Source: Halothiobacillus diazotrophicus
GTDB taxonomy: Bacteria > Pseudomonadota > Gammaproteobacteria > Halothiobacillales > Halothiobacillaceae
Direction: 5' to 3'
Assembly: GCF_001663815.1 (NCBI RefSeq)
Contig: NZ_CP016027.1
Coordinates: 1,612,001-1,676,000 of the forward strand
Length of the DNA: 64,000 nt
Part shown: piece by piece, positions 39,850-47,781 of the stretch
Layout: each line of letters starts with the position of its first letter
How positions within the stretch are numbered: the stretch's first letter is position 1
Translations under genes and position numbers: made by a program
The notes under the pieces: model-generated
Told to the model about the DNA's origin: nothing
Databases searched by the model: none
Seen by the model: only the letters and a program-made list of their open reading frames with translations

Positions 39850-42264
39850 TCACAGCCCCAATCCCTTCAGGAGGTTCTGAACGGGCGCAGCCCCGTTCCC
39901 CAGACGCTTCTCGAGCTCCTGATTGAGCTTTTCCTGAACCTTTTGCTTGGCCTGCCCTTCAAGCAGCCCTTGCAGATCGATACCGAACTTCGGTTGCGCG
40001 AAGGTTCCGGTGATCTTGATCGGAATTTCGAGCTTGCGCAGCCTGTCCAGCGCCTTGCCCCCCTGGCCGGTCGCCGTGTTCACCACGATCGCCGTCAACA
40101 GATAATCCAGGGATTCCCGGGCCAGATCGGCCGTCCCCTTGCCCGAGACGCGCAGCAAGGGAGATGCCCCCTGCAGATCATTGTTGCGCAACACACCGTT
40201 GTTGATCACGCCTGTACCGGTGATCGAGGAAAAATCGGTCGCCTGTTCCTTCGGCACAGGTTCCGTCGCACCCTGCAGGCGCGCCTGTGCGGCGCGGAGC
40301 ATATACCCGAGATCGAACCCCTTGATCTGACCGTTCTTGAGTGCAAAGCGGATATTTCCGTCCAGACTCGAGCGGATCTTGCCCAATCGATCGCCCTGGG
40401 CGCGCAGATCCATGCCCAGATCCCCCTGCCCCGAAAGACGGGATTCACCCATGGCGGCCGTCAGCGCGGGTTGCAAATCGATATGCTGGGTATCGAGCTT
40501 GGCCTGCCACCCCGGCACATTGCTTCGGACGTCCAATCCCGCCTGGGACTTGACTGCCCCGCCGAAGGCGTTGAAATCGAGCCGGCTCAGATTGACTTGC
40601 CCACCAGCCGCAGTTAGTGCCAGAACGAGATTCTTCAGCACATACTTCTGATAGGTCAGCTGGGCGAGCTGTACCCCGATATCCGCATTCAGGCGACGAA
40701 GGGCATCGATGGGCAGCGGAATCGGCGTATCCGGCGGCAGGCTTGCCGAAACGTTCCGGGCGGTGCTGCCCTCGGCACCTGCAGACTTCGCGGGCGCCGA
40801 GGGCGCCGCATTGCCCGGCGGCAAATACGGATTCAGATCGAAAGCACCGCCCTGGAGTCGAACGAACAGTCGCTGGGACTTTAGATCGGAGAGCCCCACC
40901 GTACCGGTAAACGACTGGCCATCGAGACCGAGCTTCATGTCCGACAACATTGCCTTCTCGGGAGTCACCTCGATCCGGCCCTGCATATCGAATTCGGTCA
41001 GGGCCTTGTCGGACTGCATCAGAGGTACCCGATACTTCATGATCTCCGCCAGCTGACGCGGATTGAAACGGGCGATACTCAGCGGACCACTGACATGCAT
41101 CGCCGATGCCTTGCCCGCCGCCGGCGCGAGGCCCGTCGCCTTGAGGGAGGTCGTCACCACCACCGGATCGCTGGAAATTCGCCAATCGTTCAGATCCGCG
41201 GTTCCCTGCGTCAGGTTGACGTCCAGACCGCCGGTGGCCTTCCAGTTCAGTTCGCCCGTATGTGTGCCGATGCCCTTGAGGCTGCCGCTCAGATTGAGCG
41301 CCTTGCTCTGGTAAATGCCCTTCTGCCAATCGGCCTGGAGGTTTCCGTCGGCAGTCATCTCGGCATGGGTCAGTCCCTGAACGCGATCGGCCTTCACGGT
41401 CAGGCTGAAACCGGGTAGCGCCACCGTGTGCTTGTCCAGCGAAACAGCCAACTTGTCTGCCGAGAACGACAGATCGGTCTGTTCGGGCAGCGGCGATGGC
41501 GCCACCCCGGCACCTCGCTTCGCGGACACATTGAGCTTCAACTGACTGAGGGCCAACGTCTGCGCCGTCATGTCCGCCTGGACGGTTCCGCCCAGCCGCA
41601 TCTGACCGGAAAGATCCGGCTGTCCCGGTTGCTGAATCGCATAATCGAAATGCGTATCGAACTGGATCGGCTGATTCGGTGCGATCGCCCCGGTATCGAG
41701 AAAGGCATGATCGATTCGCGCCGACTGGCCGTTCATCTCATCGCGCCAGATCACGGTGGCATCCTGGACGGACACACCGCCGATTGCCAGGGCCAACGCC
41801 CGCGATTTCTGCGGAGTGGGTGCGGCCGCTGGCATCGGCTTGGACGCTGCGGTCGCCTGCTCATGCGACACAAGATCGGCCCAATTCGTCCGCCCCGCCT
41901 TGTCGCGCGTGAGATTGATGGTGGCCCCATTCAGCACCAGGCGTCCGATCTCGAACTGTCCGTGGAGCAGCGGCAGGACGGCCGCCTTGGCTTCGATATT
42001 CTGTGCCGACAGCATGGTCTTGTCGGTGAACCCGATGGCATTGCCAAGTGTCACATCCTTGATCTTCACGCCCAGCCAGGGGAAGAACGTGAGAGAAATC
42101 GGCCCATTGAACTGAACGGTGCGCCCGGTCTCCTTCTGTATGACCCGGGCGATCTGATCCTTGTAATCGTTGGGGTTGACCGTCGCGACGAATGCCACGG
42201 CAGCAATCACGGCAACCAGCACCAATGCAACCGAAAGCAGGACGATACGTTTGATCCATTTCAT
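39850..42264 (-). CDS. AsmA-family inner-membrane anchored protein
   Basis: An 804-residue AsmA-like protein. One N-terminal membrane helix (IVLLSVALVLVAVIAAVAFVA) is followed by the conserved NPNDYKDQIARVIQKETGRTVQFNGPISLTFFPWLGVKI. A large periplasmic beta-rich region leads to the C-terminal AsmA domain, with GQGDLGMDLRAQGD and a NDLQGASPLLRVSGKGTADL segment. AsmA proteins are thought to act in phospholipid transport to, or assembly of, the outer membrane. The ATG at 42264 (GGAG nine bases upstream) fits the family; upstream codons do not. mutY and yggX follow on the same strand. Confidence 0.92.
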   Translation of the reverse strand: MKWIKRIVLLSVALVLVAVIAAVAFVATVNPNDYKDQIARVIQKETGRTVQFNGPISLTFFPWLGVKIKDVTLGNAIGFTDKTMLSAQNIEAKAAVLPLLHGQFEIGRLVLNGATINLTRDKAGRTNWADLVSHEQATAASKPMPAAAPTPQKSRALALAIGGVSVQDATVIWRDEMNGQSARIDHAFLDTGAIAPNQPIQFDTHFDYAIQQPGQPDLSGQMRLGGTVQADMTAQTLALSQLKLNVSAKRGAGVAPSPLPEQTDLSFSADKLAVSLDKHTVALPGFSLTVKADRVQGLTHAEMTADGNLQADWQKGIYQSKALNLSGSLKGIGTHTGELNWKATGGLDVNLTQGTADLNDWRISSDPVVVTTSLKATGLAPAAGKASAMHVSGPLSIARFNPRQLAEIMKYRVPLMQSDKALTEFDMQGRIEVTPEKAMLSDMKLGLDGQSFTGTVGLSDLKSQRLFVRLQGGAFDLNPYLPPGNAAPSAPAKSAGAEGSTARNVSASLPPDTPIPLPIDALRRLNADIGVQLAQLTYQKYVLKNLVLALTAAGGQVNLSRLDFNAFGGAVKSQAGLDVRSNVPGWQAKLDTQHIDLQPALTAAMGESRLSGQGDLGMDLRAQGDRLGKIRSSLDGNIRFALKNGQIKGFDLGYMLRAAQARLQGATEPVPKEQATDFSSITGTGVINNGVLRNNDLQGASPLLRVSGKGTADLARESLDYLLTAIVVNTATGQGGKALDRLRKLEIPIKITGTFAQPKFGIDLQGLLEGQAKQKVQEKLNQELEKRLGNGAAPVQNLLKGLGL

Positions 42265-42503
42265 AACAGCAGGCTCCACAAGGGAATTTTCGACTTCGGG
42301 CCATCGGACCGTTCGGCGCGCCATGCCCGTAGACGACGGCGGCAACGGACAAATAGCCATTCTCGGGGTCGTGGACGACGCTACCCGAGGTTTTTCCAAT
42401 GGTTGCTTTGAATGACTGCGACTTTAGCAGACAATAGACACCCTGTATCCAAGTGGACCCCGGAATCGCGCGGGTCCGAACCCGAGCAAGCCGATTGAAC
42501 ACC

Positions 42504-42731
42504 ATGAGCGTGACCGTAAAATTTTTTGCCGGACTGCGAGAGCAGATCGGCCTTGAGGAAATCAGGACGCCGACCGTCCCCGCCACCGTCCAGGAGGCCT
42601 GGCAGCAGGTTACCGACCGGCCTCGACCGGCGAATGTCCTGGCCGCCGTGAACCACGAATACGTCGCCTTCGATCATGCCCTGGCCGACGGCGACGAAGT
42701 CGCCTTCTTTCCGCCGGTAACCGGAGGCTGA
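42504..42731 (+). CDS. moaD: Molybdopterin synthase sulfur-carrier subunit
   Basis: A 75-residue beta-grasp sulfur carrier for molybdenum cofactor synthesis. It begins MSVTVKFFAGLREQIGLEE and ends with the obligatory di-glycine (FFPPVTGG) that becomes thiocarboxylated. No moaE or other moa gene adjoins it, so its partner must be elsewhere. The modABC molybdate transporter lies about 12 kb downstream on the same strand. The ATG at 42504 matches the family start; the longer in-frame extension does not. Confidence 0.88.
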   Translation: MSVTVKFFAGLREQIGLEEIRTPTVPATVQEAWQQVTDRPRPANVLAAVNHEYVAFDHALADGDEVAFFPPVTGG

Positions 42732-42743
42732 GGTCCCCAGCTC

Positions 42744-43064
42744 ATGAATCCCGACATCCAGAAAATGCTTCGTCAACGCCAGCGCTTCCTCCGCGCCTGG
42801 CCGCCCATCGCCCTGCTGCTGACCGGCCTGACCCTCGGCTTCTATGTCTGGGCGTTTCTCAAGCAACCCATTCTCGTGAACCCGCTGCACGTCATCCGGC
42901 TGATTCAGGAAAATCATCTCGATACGGCAACGCAGGGCCTGCTCTCGATCATGGCGCCCATCCTGTTCCTGACCATCGGCGCACTCATTCTGTTGCTGCT
43001 CGTATTCGTCACGGCCGGTCTGGTGAACGAAGGCCGTTTGATCCGTCTGCTGGAGAAGCAATAG
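42744..43064 (+). CDS. Small two-helix membrane protein of unknown function
   Basis: A 106-residue protein I do not recognise. It has a basic start (MNPDIQKMLRQRQRFLRAW), a first membrane helix (PPIALLLTGLTLGFYVWAFL), a short loop PILVNPLHVIRLIQENHLD, and a second helix (ILFLTIGALILLLLVFVTAG) with a basic tail. It is 12 bases behind moaD and preceded by GAGG, so both may be on one transcript. No functional motif is visible. Confidence 0.7.
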   Translation: MNPDIQKMLRQRQRFLRAWPPIALLLTGLTLGFYVWAFLKQPILVNPLHVIRLIQENHLDTATQGLLSIMAPILFLTIGALILLLLVFVTAGLVNEGRLIRLLEKQ

Positions 43065-43181
43065 GATTCATCGAATCTTTTGCGTTAAACATTCTTTTTT
43101 GTGATGATCCTGTCAAACAAGATATTTAAAAAGGTGGAGTCGTCTTAATCCGGTTCAGGCTATCGTTCAAGGAGCAACATC
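43065..43181 (+). promoter_or_regulatory. AT-rich leader of the CBM48 gene
   Basis: Positions 43075-43137 are markedly AT-rich against a GC-rich background (TTAAACATTC, GATATTTAAAAAGG), likely containing a promoter. No boxes could be assigned with confidence. AAGGAG lies just before the following ATG. Confidence 0.3.
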
Positions 43182-43490
43182 ATGGCACTGGTCAAGAAGT
43201 CACTTAAAACCCGCCCTGTTTGCAAGGTCACCTTTTCACTCCACCCGCCGGTCAGCACGGAAGCCAAGACCGTAGCGCTCGTCGGCGATTTCAACGACTG
43301 GTCCAAGGAAAGCCTCTATTTGAAGAGCAAGTCCGACGGATCGTTCAGCGTCACCGTCGATCTGCCCACCGATCAAACCTTCCAGTTCCGCTACCTCATC
43401 GACGGCAATCGCTGGGAAAATGACGACCAGGCCGACGCATATCTGCCGACGCCTTTCGGCAACGATACCAATAGCGTCGTCAGAACCTGA
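43182..43490 (+). CDS. Isoamylase early-set (CBM48, glycogen-binding-like) domain protein
   Basis: A 102-residue stand-alone CBM48 domain. The core VCKVTFSLHPP, TVALVGDFNDWSKESLYLKSKSDGSFSVTVDLP and FQFRYLIDGNRWENDDQADAYLPTPFG follows the glycogen-binding fold, including the Trp of DFNDW. There is no catalytic domain and no signal peptide. It may bind alpha-glucan or regulate a partner. It lies 40 bases before a hexose-6-phosphate mutarotase gene, which suggests a link to storage sugar metabolism. Confidence 0.88.
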   Translation: MALVKKSLKTRPVCKVTFSLHPPVSTEAKTVALVGDFNDWSKESLYLKSKSDGSFSVTVDLPTDQTFQFRYLIDGNRWENDDQADAYLPTPFGNDTNSVVRT

Positions 43491-43530
43491 CGTTCAACCC
43501 TCACACACCACCATACTGCAGGGATCGCAC

Positions 43531-44424
43531 ATGATCGCGCTTGAGCGACTGAATCAGCAATTTGCCGATGGAAAGCACATCGCGTTCGTCAAGATCGGCG
43601 AACTCATTCTGGCCAAGATCGATACCTCCGTTGCCCGTGCCATGGTGGCCGTTCAGGGCGCGCAGGTCGTTGAATGGCAACCGGCCCACGAAGATCTGCC
43701 TGTGGTCTGGCGCGCGAATGACCCCCTGTATGAAACGGGAAAATCCATTCGGGGCGGCGTCCCCATCTGCTGGCCCTGGTTCGGGGATCACCCGACGCTC
43801 ACCCTGGCCCATGGTTTCGTCCGGACACGCGATTGGCAACTGATGCACGTACACACGGCACCGGACCATACCGTCAGCCTGCACTGGCGCATCACGGATT
43901 CGCCGGACACCCTGGCCCTCTGGCCGCACACGTTCGAACTGGATGCCATCATGCACATTGGTTCGGATCTGCGTATCCAGCTCGTCACGCACAACACGGG
44001 GCCTGAACCCTTCAGCATTACGCAGGGGCTGCACACCTACCTGAAGGTGGGGGATGCACGCAGCATCGTGATCCGGGGGCTTGAGGCGACCTATTATCTC
44101 GACAAGCTCAAAGGCTATGCCCGCGATTATCAGGACGACATGATCACCATTCATGGCGCGGTGGACCGCATCTACTTCGGCACCAACCACGCCGTCGAAA
44201 TCGAGGATGGGGAACTGGATCGCCTGATTCAGATCGACAAGGAAGGAAGCTACTCGACCGTGGTCTGGAACCCGGACGACCGGGTTCCCTCCGGCATGCG
44301 CCCGGAAGAATCGAAGGACATGGTGTGCGTGGAGGCTGTCAATGCCGCCGATGACACCGTCTCCGTGGCCCCGGACGAGAGCCGGATTTTGGGTACGCGG
44401 ATCTCGACCCGACGCCTGACCTGA
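43531..44424 (+). CDS. D-hexose-6-phosphate mutarotase (YeaD-like)
   Basis: An aldose-1-epimerase superfamily enzyme, 297 residues, expected to interconvert the anomers of glucose 6-phosphate. Motifs include VAVQGAQVVEWQP, GKSIRGGVPICWPWFGDH, LAHGFVRTRDWQL with the active histidine, and the later VWNPDDRVPSGM and CVEAVNAADDTV. The ATG at 43531 fits the family; the preceding in-frame codons overlap the CBM48 gene. It converges on the PilZ gene with only 28 bases between the stops. Confidence 0.9.
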   Translation: MIALERLNQQFADGKHIAFVKIGELILAKIDTSVARAMVAVQGAQVVEWQPAHEDLPVVWRANDPLYETGKSIRGGVPICWPWFGDHPTLTLAHGFVRTRDWQLMHVHTAPDHTVSLHWRITDSPDTLALWPHTFELDAIMHIGSDLRIQLVTHNTGPEPFSITQGLHTYLKVGDARSIVIRGLEATYYLDKLKGYARDYQDDMITIHGAVDRIYFGTNHAVEIEDGELDRLIQIDKEGSYSTVVWNPDDRVPSGMRPEESKDMVCVEAVNAADDTVSVAPDESRILGTRISTRRLT

Positions 44425-44452
44425 ATCGCGACGGCAGCGAGCCTGCCGGCAC

Positions 44453-45157
44453 TTAGCCGATCATCAGCCGCTGCAGTTGCATGACGGCCCGATCCAGCTG
44501 CTGTGCGACCAACGGCGGCAACTCGGTGAACTGAGCGCCAAAGATCCATTCCCCTTCCGAAACGATACGCTGGTTGCGGATCACGAGATCCACCGTCGTA
44601 TCCACAAAGCCCTCAATGACGATCTTCACCTGAGGCAGCACCACACCCTCGTCAAGCCCCACCGCCTGATCCGGCCGAATCGCGATCGAGCAGCCACCGG
44701 CGGACAGATCATTGACCCGCCCCACCCAAACGGTACTCGTGGTCGGCTGGACGAATTCAATCCGCGTCGGCACGTCTGGCGGTATGCCGACCCGGAATAC
44801 GTTTCGACGCTGCAGGCGGTCGATACTTTCGGGATAGGGTATTTCGAAATACCGATCGCCGTCCTCCGTTTTTTCCGTGAGCCGGAACACATAGAACCAG
44901 GACACCAGTTGATCGATGACCGCCTGGACCTTGATGCGATCGCAATTGCGGAGATGACGTAGCGGGATCACCCCGGGTTGATCGACAAGGAACACCCGCC
45001 GATCGGGATCGTTGCCGACCATGGCGACAGCCGACTTGAAGTTTTCCTGTCCCTCAGGGATCAGCCAAAAATATCCCCGGACCTCGAAATGCCGGGCGAA
45101 AATCTTGTCGATCACACGCGGGCTTCGGGTCGAAATGATGACGTCTGACTCACTCAC
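44453..45157 (-). CDS. YcgR-like PilZ-domain c-di-GMP receptor
   Basis: About 234 residues. The N-terminal half is a YcgR-N-like domain (VSWFYVFRLTEKTEDGDRYFEIPYPESIDRLQ). The C-terminal PilZ domain has the two c-di-GMP signatures RRNVFRV and DLSAGGCSI. Such proteins relay c-di-GMP, classically to the flagellar motor, but others act in exopolysaccharide control. Given two c-di-GMP-type polymer synthases in the window, either role is possible. The start is uncertain: GTG at 45157 has GGAAG ten bases upstream, and a TTG at 45166 would add three residues. Confidence 0.85.
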   Translation of the reverse strand: MSESDVIISTRSPRVIDKIFARHFEVRGYFWLIPEGQENFKSAVAMVGNDPDRRVFLVDQPGVIPLRHLRNCDRIKVQAVIDQLVSWFYVFRLTEKTEDGDRYFEIPYPESIDRLQRRNVFRVGIPPDVPTRIEFVQPTTSTVWVGRVNDLSAGGCSIAIRPDQAVGLDEGVVLPQVKIVIEGFVDTTVDLVIRNQRIVSEGEWIFGAQFTELPPLVAQQLDRAVMQLQRLMIG

Positions 45158-45327
45158 GGCGTGCAATCTTCCCAGGCTACGAGATTAAAGGACCTAGCAT
45201 AACGAGTGTGTGCGGACACGGGCAAGCTGAAGCGCGCCGTGGCGATCCAATTACGCCGTGGATTCGTCGGGGAATGATTCTCGGGTGCTCACCCTGTGGT
45301 GCCCTCAGCAGCCCTCGCCGGGTACGG

Positions 45328-46587
45328 TCATCCTAGGGAGGAAGTCCAGCGGGGCAGTTTCTGCACGACGCGTTGCAATCGCAACGTCGCGAACACCGGC
45401 AGGCCGTGCCGAAACGGCGGCAGATCCTCGCCCTGAATCAACGGCAGCATGTATCGTCTGGCCGCCTCCGTAATCCCGTAACCATCGGCACGGATGAAGG
45501 TTCGCGGTACCGGCAGCTCGATATCCGCCACCGCGTCGAGCGGCACGCCTTCGAGCGTCCACAGATAGGGCTCATCCGACGTACGTCGGATGGCGACCAT
45601 CACGTCCGTTTTACCCTGTAGCGCATAAGTAACGGCCTCGGACCCACAGGCGTAGGCCTGATCCACATCCACGCGCGAAGCCAGATGACGGGCGGAACGC
45701 TGGAAGTAATCCGACACGGCCCAGTGCGTCTTGAACCCCAGCCGCCGACTAAGCCCCGCCAGCTGCGGTGCCAACCCGCCCAGCTGCTCGTGTCCGAAAA
45801 TCACGCTCTGCTGGGCCTGGGCGCAAAACTCGCCGTTGCCGCACAACAACCCCTCGGCCACCACCACGATGCACCAGCCATGACATTGCACGCGAGCTCG
45901 AAGCGCCTCGGCAAATCCGGCCTCGTTGAAGGGGATCTCGGCGAACAGCAGCAGCAAGGGCGACTCCTCGACGTCGAATGCAAGGCCAGCCGCTGCCGCG
46001 AGCCAGCCGGCATGTCGCCCCATCACCTCCAGGATGAAGACCTTTGTGGATGTACCCGCCATAGCGGACAAGTCGCGGGACACCTCGCGGATGCTGGTCG
46101 CGATGTATTTTGCGGCCGAACCGAAACCGGGGCTGGTGTCCGTTTGCGGCAGGTCGTTGTCGATGGTTTTCGGAATGCCGATCACGGTGAGGTCCAATCC
46201 CTGGTCGCGGGCGAAATGGGCGATCTTGGCGGCCGTCAGCATGGAACCGCCGCCGCCGTTATAGATGAACGTGCCGATATCATGCGCGCGGAGCACCTCG
46301 ATCAGACGGGCATATTGCTCCGGATGCGATTCCGGGGTACCGAGATCGGCCCGGCAGGAACCGAATGCGCCGCCCGGGGTATGCCGCAGAGCGGCCAGTT
46401 CGGCGGGGTCCTCGAGCGACAGGTCGTACAGTTCCTCACGGAGGACGCCGAGAATGCCGTCCCGGGCCGCGAAGACCTTGCCGAAATGCATGGGATGCCG
46501 GGCGGCCGTTTCGACGACCCCGCAGGCACTGGCGTTGATGACGGCCGTGACGCCCCCGGACTGGGCATAGAGGATATTGTGCTGCAT
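45328..46587 (-). CDS. pfp: 6-phosphofructokinase, pyrophosphate-dependent type
   Basis: Phosphorylates fructose 6-phosphate, probably reversibly with PPi. It is about 419 residues, long for bacterial ATP-PFK but normal for this PPi-PFK clade. Motifs are LYAQSGGVTAVINASACGV, YNGGGGSML, IGIPKTIDNDLPQTDTSPGFGSAAKYIA and VMGRHAGWLAA. The lysine in PKTIDND, where ATP enzymes have glycine (PGTIDND), indicates PPi use. The ATG at 46587 gives the usual distance to YAQSGG; an upstream ATG at 46623 is possible. It is divergent from fbp. Confidence 0.9.
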   Translation of the reverse strand: MQHNILYAQSGGVTAVINASACGVVETAARHPMHFGKVFAARDGILGVLREELYDLSLEDPAELAALRHTPGGAFGSCRADLGTPESHPEQYARLIEVLRAHDIGTFIYNGGGGSMLTAAKIAHFARDQGLDLTVIGIPKTIDNDLPQTDTSPGFGSAAKYIATSIREVSRDLSAMAGTSTKVFILEVMGRHAGWLAAAAGLAFDVEESPLLLLFAEIPFNEAGFAEALRARVQCHGWCIVVVAEGLLCGNGEFCAQAQQSVIFGHEQLGGLAPQLAGLSRRLGFKTHWAVSDYFQRSARHLASRVDVDQAYACGSEAVTYALQGKTDVMVAIRRTSDEPYLWTLEGVPLDAVADIELPVPRTFIRADGYGITEAARRYMLPLIQGEDLPPFRHGLPVFATLRLQRVVQKLPRWTSSLG

Positions 46588-46683
46588 GCGGGCTCGGACT
46601 GGCGATTGTGGGTTGGGGGACATCCCGCTATTATGCACGACTGATTTGAAGAAAATATTGCCCACATTTTTAAGGAGTTCGGC

Positions 46684-47688
46684 ATGCAGATTGGCACCAG
46701 CCTCACCCACTTTCTGATCGAAAGCCAGCGCGCGCACAAGGCCGCATCCGGCGATTTCACCCTGCTGATGAACGACATCGTCAGTGCCTGCAAAGTGATC
46801 TCCAGCTATGTCAACAAGGGCAACCTGATCGGCATTCTCGGTTCCGCCGAGTCCGAGAACATTCAGGGCGAAACCCAGAAGAAGCTGGACGTCATTTCCA
46901 ACGATGTCTTCACCAACACCCTCATGCAGGGCGGTCAGGTTGCCGGTCTGGCTTCCGAAGAAATGGATGACGTCTATCATCTGCCGGCCACCGCTCAGCG
47001 CGGCAAGTACCTCTGCGTGTATGATCCGCTCGACGGCTCCTCCAACATCGACGTCAACGTCACCGTCGGCACCATCTTCTCCGTGCTGCACGCACCCGAA
47101 GGCGTTGCCAACCCGGCCGAAGCCGAGTTCCTGCAGCCGGGCACCGAGCAGGTCGCCGCCGGCTACTGCATCTACGGCCCGTCCACCATCATGGTCCTGA
47201 CCACCGGTGACGGCGTAAACGGCTTCACCCTGGACAAGGACATCGGTGAGTTCATGCTGACTCATCCGAACATCACCATTCCGGAAGACACCAGCGAATT
47301 CGCCATCAACATGTCGAACCAGCGTTTCTGGGACGCTCCGGTCAAGCGCTACATCGACGAGTGCCTGATCGGCAAGGAAGGCCCGCGCGGTCGTGACTTC
47401 AACATGCGCTGGGTTGCCTCCATGGTGGCCGAAGTCCACCGCATCCTGACCCGCGGCGGCATCTTCATGTACCCGATCGACAGCAAGCACCGCGAGCGTG
47501 GCGGCAAGCTGCGTCTGATGTACGAAGCGAACCCGATGTCCATGATCGTCGAGCAGGCCGGTGGCCTGTCCATCACTGGACCGGATCGCATCATGTCCCT
47601 GGCGCCGCAGAAGCTGCACCAGCGCGTGCCGGTCATCCTCGGCTCCAAAAACGAAGTTCAGCGCGTCTGGGACTACCACAAGGCCTAA
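46684..47688 (+). CDS. fbp: Fructose-1,6-bisphosphatase, class I
   Basis: Hydrolyses fructose 1,6-bisphosphate; essential for gluconeogenesis and Calvin-cycle regeneration. It has 334 residues. The metal-binding [22 protein letters not shown], the substrate-site [17 protein letters not shown], and the C-terminal [22 protein letters not shown] are all present. AAGGAG lies before the ATG. Codon choice is more uniform and C-biased than in its neighbours, suggesting high expression. It is divergent from pfp, so the two opposing activities share a 96-base control region. Confidence 0.97.
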   Translation: MQIGTSLTHFLIESQRAHKAASGDFTLLMNDIVSACKVISSYVNKGNLIGILGSAESENIQGETQKKLDVISNDVFTNTLMQGGQVAGLASEEMDDVYHLPATAQRGKYLCVYDPLDGSSNIDVNVTVGTIFSVLHAPEGVANPAEAEFLQPGTEQVAAGYCIYGPSTIMVLTTGDGVNGFTLDKDIGEFMLTHPNITIPEDTSEFAINMSNQRFWDAPVKRYIDECLIGKEGPRGRDFNMRWVASMVAEVHRILTRGGIFMYPIDSKHRERGGKLRLMYEANPMSMIVEQAGGLSITGPDRIMSLAPQKLHQRVPVILGSKNEVQRVWDYHKA

Positions 47689-47735
47689 GACCGACTGCCG
47701 GTGCCCGCCCGCTTCGGCGGGCGAACAGACAAGCG

Positions 47736-47762
47736 AAAGCCCCGGATTCCGGGGCTTTTTTT
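47736..47762. terminator. Terminator between fbp and the RND pump gene
   Basis: The stem AAAGCCCCGG / CCGGGGCTTT with a four-base loop (ATTC) is followed by T residues. It is symmetrical enough to serve both convergent genes. An additional GCCCGCC/GGCGGGC hairpin lies at 47703-47721. Confidence 0.93.
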
Positions 47763-47781
47763 CGTCAGCGAAAAACCGGGC

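Noticed and set aside
46588-47679. N-terminal extension of the pfp frame into the fbp gene
   Set aside because: The extra 360 or so codons are antisense to fbp; the family start lies at about 46587.
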